The translations under genes were made by a program, and so were the position numbers. Under the pieces are notes generated by a model. That model saw only the letters and a list, made by a program, of their open reading frames with translations, ran no database searches and had not been told where the DNA came from. 16,896 nucleotides of DNA from SVEL01 sp964573715 (GTDB lineage Bacteria; Bacillota; Clostridia; Lachnospirales; Lachnospiraceae), in assembly GCA_964573715.1 (NCBI GenBank), contig CAZNKR010000034.1:1-16896 (forward strand), read 5' to 3'. Below are positions 7,580-13,292 of the stretch, piece by piece. Each line of letters opens with the position of its first letter. The first letter of the stretch is position 1.

Positions 7580-9100
7580 ATGAAAAGTAAAAGCAGTCAT
7601 ATTGCAATTGTTTTGATAATTATAACTATCTTTATGATTGGATGTAGTAAAAATGGTACTACTGTGGATTCTACTACAACCAATGATTCAATTACTGCAG
7701 AAGAAAATGAAAATGATCATATAGGTGAAGTTTTTAAGATTTCTGTAAAGGATGAGGAAACATATACTTCGTTATTTGATTTGAAAAGCCATATATCAAT
7801 ACAAATAGATATATCGGATGAGGAACTAAAAAAGATACAAGAGGATTATGATAATTATTCACAAATGGGTTCGAAATCACCAATTTATCGAAGAGCGGAT
7901 AAAGTAACAATAACCATAGGTGAAAGCGTTTATGAATATGAGGATGTAGGAATTAGAATGAAAGGTAATACCTCAAGGACTGATTTTTATGATGAATCAA
8001 CTGGGGAGGTGACGAATTTATGCCATTGGAGACTTAAATTTAATGAAACCTTTGATAATGCTGATTACTATGGTGATGATACCATACAATTGACGGATGA
8101 TGAAAGAAAAGAGAGAAAAAACAGAACCTTTGCATCACTAGAAGCTTTAGAAATCAAATGGAATAAATGTTTGGATAATACATATGTTAGGGAAATATAT
8201 GCACATGATATGTATAGAAGCTTTGGGGTTCTTGCTGCTAGATGTAATTTATCCACTATTTCAATGAATAATGACAAGCTGGGTGTATGGGTAGTTTATG
8301 AACCTATTGATGATATTTTTCTTGAAAGAAACCTTTCTGGAAAGGATTGGGGTGGTGATTTGTATAAAGGTGGTTGGACCTATGAGCCTTGCGATTATAC
8401 TCCTAAAACCACATTTGGAATAAGTGACGATGATGCAGCTATTTTCTATAATTTAGATTTAAAAACAAACAAGAAAACATCTACTTATGGTACACTTAAG
8501 ACTTTTATATCAACGATGAATAGTAAAAGAGAAAAAGAAGATATAGAGAAAGTATTAAACACTGAAAATTTTGCAAAATTTGCAGCACTTAGTTATTTTA
8601 CAGGGAATCCAGATGATTATAGGAATAACTACAATAATCACTACATATATTTCTTAAATAGTACAAACCAAGCAATATTTATCCCTTATGATTTAGATAG
8701 ATGTTTTGGAATAACTTATGAGTATAATCCAACAGGTGATGCTATGACATCTTCTACACCACTTAGTGAATATGCATTAGGCATTGGAGATACTCAAAAA
8801 AATCCTATACTTAATCATACAATTTTAAATGATTCATTTTTAGAAAAAGCATACATAAATAATGTTTCTTTAATTTTAGATTCAGCATGGTTAGATTATG
8901 AGGATTTTGTAGATTATTACTACACTGCCAAAATAAATTATGAAGGTGAAGTGATACCAAGCAAGGAATTTGATAATGTTGATAACAGTCGTTTACAATT
9001 TTCTTTAAGTGGGCAAAACAATGGTGGAAGCGAATATAATATGTCAGTTAAGGATTATATGGAAGGTATTATTGCTACATGTAAAAACTCATTACAGTAG
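7580..9100 (+). CDS. CotH-kinase-family lipoprotein
   Basis: The 506-residue protein starts with a lipoprotein signal peptide: KSK, a hydrophobic stretch, and the lipobox FMIGC with the lipidated Cys at 22, followed by a Thr/Ser/Asn/Glu-rich linker. It should be exported and anchored on the outer face of the membrane. The rest fits the CotH family, atypical protein-kinase-like proteins known from spore coats and from cellulosome or cell-surface proteins of Clostridia. Motifs seen are GIRMKGNTS (124-132), WRLKFNE, GVWVVYEPIDD, GDLYKGG, the NPDDYRNNYNNHYIYF block (343-358) and IPYDLDRCFG (368-377). D371 and D373 in the last block match the metal-binding acidic residues of CotH kinases. AGGAGG lies 7 bases before the ATG and the gene begins 15 bases after the cyclase stop, so it belongs to the c-di-GMP operon. 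The obvious guess is an envelope output tied to that signal, but its substrate is unknown. I see no convincing terminator after it. Confidence 0.87.
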   Translation: MKSKSSHIAIVLIIITIFMIGCSKNGTTVDSTTTNDSITAEENENDHIGEVFKISVKDEETYTSLFDLKSHISIQIDISDEELKKIQEDYDNYSQMGSKSPIYRRADKVTITIGESVYEYEDVGIRMKGNTSRTDFYDESTGEVTNLCHWRLKFNETFDNADYYGDDTIQLTDDERKERKNRTFASLEALEIKWNKCLDNTYVREIYAHDMYRSFGVLAARCNLSTISMNNDKLGVWVVYEPIDDIFLERNLSGKDWGGDLYKGGWTYEPCDYTPKTTFGISDDDAAIFYNLDLKTNKKTSTYGTLKTFISTMNSKREKEDIEKVLNTENFAKFAALSYFTGNPDDYRNNYNNHYIYFLNSTNQAIFIPYDLDRCFGITYEYNPTGDAMTSSTPLSEYALGIGDTQKNPILNHTILNDSFLEKAYINNVSLILDSAWLDYEDFVDYYYTAKINYEGEVIPSKEFDNVDNSRLQFSLSGQNNGGSEYNMSVKDYMEGIIATCKNSLQ

Positions 9101-9140
9101 ACTTTTATATAAAGCGACACTTTAACATATTAACCAGTCG

Positions 9141-9168
9141 TTGACAAAAATGATATTTATGTTAAGAT
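9141..9168 (+). promoter_or_regulatory. Promoter of ilvN-ilvC
   Basis: A perfect TTGACA (9141-9146), 16-bp spacer and TAAGAT (9163-9168), preceded by an extended -10 TG (9160-9161). The leader before the ATG is about 50 nucleotides and contains no T-box or attenuator-like structure. Confidence 0.7.
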
Positions 9169-9226
9169 ATAAGAAGTGTTTATTTAGTTAATATAAAAAT
9201 ACAAAAAGGATGTTGAGGTGTATTTT

Positions 9227-9709
9227 ATGAGAAAGATGGTTCTTTCAGTATTAGTTGGAAATACATCCGGTGTGCTAAATAGAGTTGCAGGACTTTTTAG
9301 TAGACGTGGATATAATATTGACAGCTTAACAGTAGGCGAAACAGAGAATCCTGAATTTTCAAGAATGACAATAGTTGTTCATGGTGAAGATGAAATATTA
9401 GAACAGATTGAAAAACAAATCGCAAAGCTTGTGGATGTAAAAGAAATTACAGAATTAAAGGATGGTTCATCGGTATGCCGAGAACTTATACTTGTAAAGG
9501 TTGCTGCTAGTGCAGAACAAAGACCACAGGTTATAGCAGTTGCAGATGTTTTTAGAGCTAAGATTGTAGATGTGGCTCCAGATTCACTCATGGTTGAACT
9601 TACAGGTAATCAGACAAAGCTTGATGCATTTATTGGATTATTACAAGGATATACTATTCTTGAGTTAGTCAGAACAGGTATCACCGGCCTTACAAGAGGC
9701 AATGCTTAA
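9227..9709 (+). CDS. ilvN: Acetolactate synthase small (regulatory) subunit
   Basis: The 160-residue protein is the regulatory subunit of acetohydroxyacid synthase, which activates the catalytic subunit and confers feedback inhibition by valine in branched-chain amino acid synthesis. The N-terminal ACT domain is clear: LSVLVGNTSGVLNRVAGLFS, then RRGYNIDSLTVG and the strand SRMTIVVHG. The C-terminal half has the usual VREL-like segment (CRELILVKV) and ends in VRTGITGLTRG, giving the normal family length. A GTG three codons upstream (9218) could also open the frame, but the ATG at 9227 is preferred because GAGGTG (9215-9220) is correctly spaced before it. The catalytic subunit gene ilvB is not next to it; the following gene is ilvC. 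The two are probably co-transcribed from the promoter at 9141. Confidence 0.95.
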   Translation: MRKMVLSVLVGNTSGVLNRVAGLFSRRGYNIDSLTVGETENPEFSRMTIVVHGEDEILEQIEKQIAKLVDVKEITELKDGSSVCRELILVKVAASAEQRPQVIAVADVFRAKIVDVAPDSLMVELTGNQTKLDAFIGLLQGYTILELVRTGITGLTRGNA

Positions 9710-9794
9710 TTAGTTTTTTTGCAGATGCCTTTGTACATATTGCACATTGTGCTTCGCATTAAATAAAATCTTTATAAAATGGAGGAAATTTAAA

Positions 9795-10814
9795 ATGGCA
9801 AAGATATTTTACCAGGAAGATTGTAACTTATCATTATTAGAAGGAAAGACTATCGCTGTTATTGGATACGGTAGCCAGGGACATGCACATGCTCTTAATG
9901 CAAAAGAGTCAGGTTGCAATGTTATTATCGGTTTATACGAAGGCAGCAAGTCATGGGATAAAGCTGTAGCTCAAGGATTTGAAGTTTTCACAGCAGCTGA
10001 AGCAGCAAAGAGAGCTGACATCATTATGATTCTTATCAACGATGAGAAACAGGCTAAGATGTACAAAGAATCAATCGAACCAAATCTTGAAGCAGGTAAT
10101 ATGCTTATGTTCGCTCATGGTTTCAATATTCATTTTGGACAGATTGTTGCACCTAAGAATGTTGATGTTACAATGATCGCTCCTAAGGGACCAGGTCATA
10201 CAGTAAGAAGTGAGTACCAGGCAGGCAAGGGTGTTCCTTGTTTAATAGCTGTTCATCAGGACGCAACAGGCAAGGCTCAGGATTTAGCTTTAGCATATGC
10301 TTTAGCAATTGGTGGAGCAAGAGCTGGTGTTCTTGAGACAACATTTAGAACAGAAACAGAAACAGATCTTTTTGGTGAGCAGGCAGTACTTTGTGGTGGT
10401 GTTTGTGCACTTATGCAGGCAGGTTTTGAAACATTAGTAGAAGCTGGTTATGATCCAAAAAATGCATATTTTGAATGTATTCATGAAATGAAGTTAATTG
10501 TTGACCTTATTTACCAGTCAGGTTTTGCAGGTATGAGATATTCTATTTCTAATACAGCTGAATATGGTGATTACATAACAGGACCAAAGCTTGTTACAGA
10601 AGAAACAAAGAAGACAATGAAGAAGATTTTAGCAGATATTCAGGATGGAACATTTGCAAAGGATTTCTTATTAGATATGTCAGAAGCAGGCGGACAGGCT
10701 CATTTCAAGGCTATGAGAAAGCTTCATGCTGAGCATCAATCAGAAGTTGTTGGAGCAGACATTAGAAAACTTTATAGCTGGAATAACGAAAGCGATAAGT
10801 TCATCAACAACTAA
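9795..10814 (+). CDS. ilvC: Ketol-acid reductoisomerase (class I)
   Basis: The 339-residue enzyme converts acetolactate or acetohydroxybutyrate to the dihydroxy acid in valine, leucine and isoleucine synthesis. The Rossmann motif GYGSQGHAHALN is at the N-terminus. The catalytic His (HGFNIHFGQ), Lys (APKGPGHTVR), the Mg2+ ligands Asp and Glu in TDLFGEQ, the Glu residues in FECIHEMKLIVDL and Ser in SNTAEYGDY are all present. The length is that of class I enzymes with one C-terminal knot domain. The cofactor loop reads GLYEGSKSWDKA: the Arg common after GL in NADPH-type enzymes is a Tyr, followed by Glu, so cofactor preference may differ. A frame extending 16 codons upstream exists, but GGAGG at 9781-9785 lies 9 bases before this ATG and the protein then starts MAKIFYQEDC as in relatives. 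It lies 85 bases after ilvN with no terminator between. A strong terminator follows. Confidence 0.97.
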   Translation: MAKIFYQEDCNLSLLEGKTIAVIGYGSQGHAHALNAKESGCNVIIGLYEGSKSWDKAVAQGFEVFTAAEAAKRADIIMILINDEKQAKMYKESIEPNLEAGNMLMFAHGFNIHFGQIVAPKNVDVTMIAPKGPGHTVRSEYQAGKGVPCLIAVHQDATGKAQDLALAYALAIGGARAGVLETTFRTETETDLFGEQAVLCGGVCALMQAGFETLVEAGYDPKNAYFECIHEMKLIVDLIYQSGFAGMRYSISNTAEYGDYITGPKLVTEETKKTMKKILADIQDGTFAKDFLLDMSEAGGQAHFKAMRKLHAEHQSEVVGADIRKLYSWNNESDKFINN

Positions 10815-10863
10815 TATTAATGACTAGTAGAATAATCACCATAGGTGATTTGATAAGTAGTGC

Positions 10864-10897
10864 AAAGCGGTCACACATGTGTGACCGCTTTTTATTT
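10864..10897 (+). terminator. Rho-independent terminator of ilvN-ilvC
   Basis: AAAGCGGTCACAC pairs with GTGTGACCGCTTT (13 bp, nearly loop-free palindrome at the centre), followed by a T-rich tail. A second small hairpin, AATCACC-ATA-GGTGATT (10834-10850), sits just upstream but lacks a T-run. Confidence 0.92.
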
Positions 10898-10980
10898 GTG
10901 TTTAATAGTTTTTTTTATAAGTAATAAAAGCGACAGATATTGTACTAATTATTGTATGTAAATCTCATTATAATACAAAT

Positions 10981-11009
10981 TTGACAAAAATAAACAATAC
11001 TGATACAAT
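10981..11009 (+). promoter_or_regulatory. Near-consensus promoter with extended -10
   Basis: TTGACA (10981-10986), 17-bp spacer, TACAAT (11004-11009), with TG at 11001-11002 giving an extended -10. The transcript would start near 11016 and have a leader of about 160 nucleotides before the ATG at 11179. Confidence 0.72.
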
Positions 11010-11084
11010 GAAAGAAATTAGTGTTGAGTAGGTGAATATTTATTTATTACAAAAGAAATATAAATATTAGGAGGAGAAAATGGT

Positions 11085-11117
11085 ATGATATACTTAGCTT
11101 TAGACAGCAAATGTTGA
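11085..11117 (+). CDS. Possible 10-residue leader peptide
   Basis: Within the leader of the next gene a strong AGGAGG (11069-11074) is followed by ATG-GTA-TGA (from 11080) and, overlapping in another frame, by ATG at 11085 opening MIYLALDSKC and ending at TGA 11115-11117. A ribosome binding site this good with only a tiny frame suggests a regulatory upstream peptide or the start of a lost gene. There is no homology to support either. Confidence 0.2.
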   Translation: MIYLALDSKC

Positions 11118-11178
11118 ATCAAACTATAAGATATTCTGTACCAAGTCCAAATAGTGGATATTAATGGAGGAATAATTA

Positions 11179-11718
11179 ATGAATAAAAAAAATAAAATTG
11201 TATTTTTATGTTTACTTACATTAATTTTAATAGTCTGTGGTGTGACTTTGTTCCTGATTTTTAGCCCGAAAGTTACTACAGTAGATGATGAGTTTATTGC
11301 TTTTACAATAAATGATAATGGTGAAATGCAAAAAGTAGATGAAGTTACTATTAATGCTGATTTTTCACGGAAAAGATTCGGTAAAGATACATCATATATC
11401 TTTAATGGAAAAATAGTGGTAAATGATTATGTAATTGAGAAGGCAATTGAATCACACAATCTCGAATCGTTTGATCAAAATGGAGAATATTCTTTATTGA
11501 TATATCATCCATTTGTTGAGGAGGAAGACGGGAGTATAAGCCAATATATTGATTACAGTTATTGTATTTATACACTGAAGGATAATTTTTCGAATTTTTA
11601 CATAGAAGTGTATAGTAAAGATGCTGGACTTCCAATAATTAAGTTGATATGTGGAAAAGAAGAAGATTCAGCAAAAGAATTCTATATAGAGTTATCAAGT
11701 GTGAATCCATACATGTAA
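11179..11718 (+). CDS. Membrane-anchored protein of unknown function
   Basis: The 179-residue protein begins MNKKNKIVFL and has one hydrophobic segment at about residues 7-29, so it is predicted to be anchored in the membrane with the rest outside. A Cys lies inside that segment (LIVCG), but Val just before it does not fit a lipobox, so a lipoprotein is unlikely. The exposed part is acidic with many Tyr and Phe residues and alternating hydrophobic strands, which suggests a small beta-rich domain. I do not recognise a family. The ATG is supported by GGAGG nine bases upstream. It has its own promoter (10981) and no close neighbour on the same strand, so context gives no hint of its role. Confidence 0.75.
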   Translation: MNKKNKIVFLCLLTLILIVCGVTLFLIFSPKVTTVDDEFIAFTINDNGEMQKVDEVTINADFSRKRFGKDTSYIFNGKIVVNDYVIEKAIESHNLESFDQNGEYSLLIYHPFVEEEDGSISQYIDYSYCIYTLKDNFSNFYIEVYSKDAGLPIIKLICGKEEDSAKEFYIELSSVNPYM

Positions 11719-12023
11719 TTGTAAAAAGATAAATGTATATATTAACAAATACGACAGTTTTAATTTAATTAATATTTAATTTTTTATGGTCTTCTAAAAA
11801 ATCATAAATAAGATAAAACGTTTACTTAATTATATATTAATTAAACATATGTAATTTTTATTTCTAGAATTGGATAACAAACAGTAAACTATAGTATAAA
11901 CTTTTTTACAAGATTAATACAATACTAATGCAATATTAATCCAAAAATCTTCCTTGCAATATTGTATGGCTTGTTTTATAATCAAAATATAGTAGGTGTG
12001 ATTTTGGTAAAGAAGGTGATTTT
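11719..12023. other. 305-bp AT-rich intergenic region
   Basis: No gene is seen. It holds an imperfect AT hairpin (GTTTACTTAATTA region, 11820-11846) without a T-run, no clear terminator for the gene before it, and a cluster of CAATA-containing repeats. TGCAATATT is present exactly twice, at 11929-11937 and 11955-11963, and the second copy overlaps the -35 box of the promoter described next, so these could be operator sites. Confidence 0.5.
11954..11982 (+). promoter_or_regulatory. Sigma-A promoter of the HExxH protein gene
   Basis: TTGCAA (11954-11959), 17-bp spacer, perfect TATAAT (11977-11982), 41 bases before the ATG at 12024. Confidence 0.7.
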
Positions 12024-12515
12024 ATGGCAATGAATATAGGTGTTGGAGTTAGTGATTTATATGGAAGCTACAGTGGGATGGGTCAAAGCGGTATAGGCTA
12101 TGGAAGCACTGGTGGATATAGTGATACATCTATAGCAAAGGCCAATGGGAAAACGGGTAGTACTGACTGCGAAACCTGTAAGAGCAGAAAATATCAGGAT
12201 GGATCTGATGAGAACGTTTCATTTAAGTCAGCTTCACATATATCTCCCCAGGCTTCTGGTGTTAGAGTTGCTGCTCATGAGGCAGAACATGTTTCAAATG
12301 CCTATACCAAGGCTAGCGAGGCAGGAGGAGAGGTTGTATCTGCTAGTGTTTCTATTCACACTGCTGTTTGTCCTGAGTGTGGTAGAGTATATGTTTCTGG
12401 TGGAGAAACTACAACTATGATAAAGTATCCCAATGAATCTAATCCTTATCAACAGGATAGAAAAACTCAAGATGCCCTTAGTTATGTGGGGGCAAGTGTA
12501 AATTTTGAAGGATAA
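12024..12515 (+). CDS. Small HExxH protein with two CxxC pairs (SprA-related-like putative metalloprotease)
   Basis: The 163-residue protein has a Gly/Ser/Tyr-rich N-terminal 35 residues, then CETC (49-52), a conserved-looking block SFKSASHISPQA, the zinc-protease-like H85-E86-A-E-H89, and CPEC (116-119) followed by GRVYVSGG. HExxH is the active-site helix of many zinc metalloproteases, and the two CxxC pairs could form a second, structural zinc site. The layout recalls the small SprA-related proteins, which have a HE-x-x-H helix after a similar block, but I cannot confirm membership. There is no signal peptide or membrane segment, so it is probably cytoplasmic unless exported by another route. 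GAAGGTG upstream supports the start. It stands alone between its own promoter and terminator. No substrate can be named, and a structural rather than catalytic use of the motif is possible. Confidence 0.8.
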   Translation: MAMNIGVGVSDLYGSYSGMGQSGIGYGSTGGYSDTSIAKANGKTGSTDCETCKSRKYQDGSDENVSFKSASHISPQASGVRVAAHEAEHVSNAYTKASEAGGEVVSASVSIHTAVCPECGRVYVSGGETTTMIKYPNESNPYQQDRKTQDALSYVGASVNFEG

Positions 12516-12530
12516 GACAAAAAGATTACT

Positions 12531-12553
12531 GCAGGCTTATGCCTGCTTTTTTT
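12531..12553 (+). terminator. Rho-independent terminator
   Basis: GCAGGC-TTAT-GCCTGC (12531-12546) followed by seven T residues, 15 bases after the HExxH gene. Confidence 0.9.
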
Positions 12554-12570
12554 ATAATATTTTTTATGGT

Positions 12571-12597
12571 TGCAACAATTTATAGACAAATTTGTAC
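12571..12597 (+). promoter_or_regulatory. Possible ECF-type promoter of the sigma gene
   Basis: TGCAAC (12571-12576) and GTAC (12594-12597) are 17 bases apart, a layout that loosely resembles AAC/GTC-type ECF promoters, and no good sigma-A promoter is seen before the sigma gene. Weak match; autoregulation is only a suggestion. Confidence 0.2.
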
Positions 12598-12630
12598 TTA
12601 TTATATGAAATGCATTTCGGAGGTGAGAAA

Positions 12631-12951
12631 TTGACAAACATAGAATTAGTTAGCGAAGCGAAAATGGGTAATAAAAAAGCCTTTGAAAAACTTTATGAGG
12701 ATATTTTTAAGGACATGTATAGATACGCTTTGTATATGTTAGGAAATAGCCATGACGCAGAGGATATTGTTAGTGATACTACACTAGATGTGTACAAGTC
12801 ACTATATTTATTAAAAAAAGAGGAATCTTTTAAAGCATGGGTATTTAGAATTTTATATATTAAGTGTAAGAATAAACGTAAGGAATACATAGATAAAACA
12901 GTTTTATTAGATGATAAAACTGAAATCATAAGCTTGTATAATATAGTTTGA
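12631..12951 (+). CDS. ECF-type sigma factor, region 2 only (truncated)
   Basis: With the TTG start at 12631 (GGAGGTG ends five bases before it) the protein has 106 residues. It contains a full sigma-70 region 2: the core-binding part DAEDIVSDTTLDVYKSL and the -10 recognition part SFKAWVFRILYIKCKNKRKEY. Normal ECF factors are about 160-190 residues and carry region 4 for the -35 element; here the protein stops after KTEIISLYNIV and region 4 is absent. The stop overlaps ATG in TTTGATGA, from which only an eight-codon frame runs, so a former second gene (perhaps an anti-sigma) may be lost as well. The 6S RNA promoter begins 34 bases later, leaving no room for the missing part in another frame. 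It may be a decayed gene or a true single-domain sigma-like regulator. The frame upstream to 12592 has no ribosome binding site and is not used. Confidence 0.72.
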   Translation: MTNIELVSEAKMGNKKAFEKLYEDIFKDMYRYALYMLGNSHDAEDIVSDTTLDVYKSLYLLKKEESFKAWVFRILYIKCKNKRKEYIDKTVLLDDKTEIISLYNIV

Positions 12952-12984
12952 TGAAAAAACAAAGAAAAAAACATTGATAAAAGC

Positions 12985-13013
12985 TTGAATTTACGGATAC
13001 ATTAAAGTATAAT
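12985..13013 (+). promoter_or_regulatory. Promoter of the 6S RNA gene
   Basis: TTGAAT (12985-12990), 17-bp spacer, perfect TATAAT (13008-13013). It places the transcription start near 13020, a few bases before the first paired base of the RNA. Confidence 0.8.
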
Positions 13014-13019
13014 GAAACT

Positions 13020-13205
13020 ACAAAGATGTTACCTGAAATGTTCGACAGCCTACGTATTTTTGAACCTACACTTTTTAATTGGGATTCCTAAATCATTTGA
13101 TGGATGTCAAGCCTCTTTAAGTGGAAGGCAGATATTAAATTGCGGTTGCCCACCTAGCTCTTGCTAGGACTCAAAAAGTAGGAACGGCATTTTGGGACAT
13201 CAAAG
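13020..13205 (+). ncRNA. ssrS: 6S RNA
   Basis: This 186-base non-coding stretch, with its own promoter and terminator, folds into a long interrupted rod typical of 6S RNA, which binds sigma-A RNA polymerase as an open-promoter mimic and dampens transcription in stationary phase. The closing stem pairs 13025-13040 with 13188-13201 (14 pairs with a two-base bulge). A second stem pairs CCTAC and TTTTTGA (13049-13053, 13057-13063) with TCAAAAA and GTAGG (13171-13182). The 3' side of the central region can instead form its own hairpin, CCTAGC-TCTT-GCTAGG (13153-13168), a feature known from 6S RNAs. Size and shape fit; the assignment is from structure and general resemblance, not from a database search. 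RNase P, SRP RNA and tmRNA hallmarks are absent. It lies between the sigma fragment and the SpoIID-like gene. Confidence 0.78.
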
Positions 13206-13211
13206 AAAAGT

Positions 13212-13238
13212 AAAGCAGCATGTATATGCTGCTTTTTT
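13212..13238 (+). terminator. Rho-independent terminator of the 6S RNA gene
   Basis: AAAGCAGCAT-GTAT-ATGCTGCTTT, a perfect 10-bp stem (13212-13221 with 13226-13235) running into six T residues. It is 10 bases beyond the closing stem of the 6S RNA. Confidence 0.93.
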
Positions 13239-13292
13239 ACGCATTATAGGTTTATTTGAAAAAATAATCAACAATAAAGTAAAGGAAAATGT

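Noticed and set aside
9110..9124. TAAAG-CGACA-CTTTA hairpin as terminator of the cotH-like gene
   Set aside because: Stem of five AT-rich pairs and no T-run after it.
9169..9226. T-box or leader-peptide attenuator before ilvN
   Set aside because: Leader of about 50 bases, with no specifier hairpin, T-box sequence or terminator/antiterminator pair.
12145..12420. Overlapping 91-codon plus-strand frame inside the HExxH gene
   Set aside because: No ribosome binding site, and the other frame carries the motifs, promoter spacing and start.
12952..13020. Frameshifted continuation of the sigma gene encoding region 4
   Set aside because: The three frames stop within a few codons and none reads like region 4; the 6S promoter begins at 12985.
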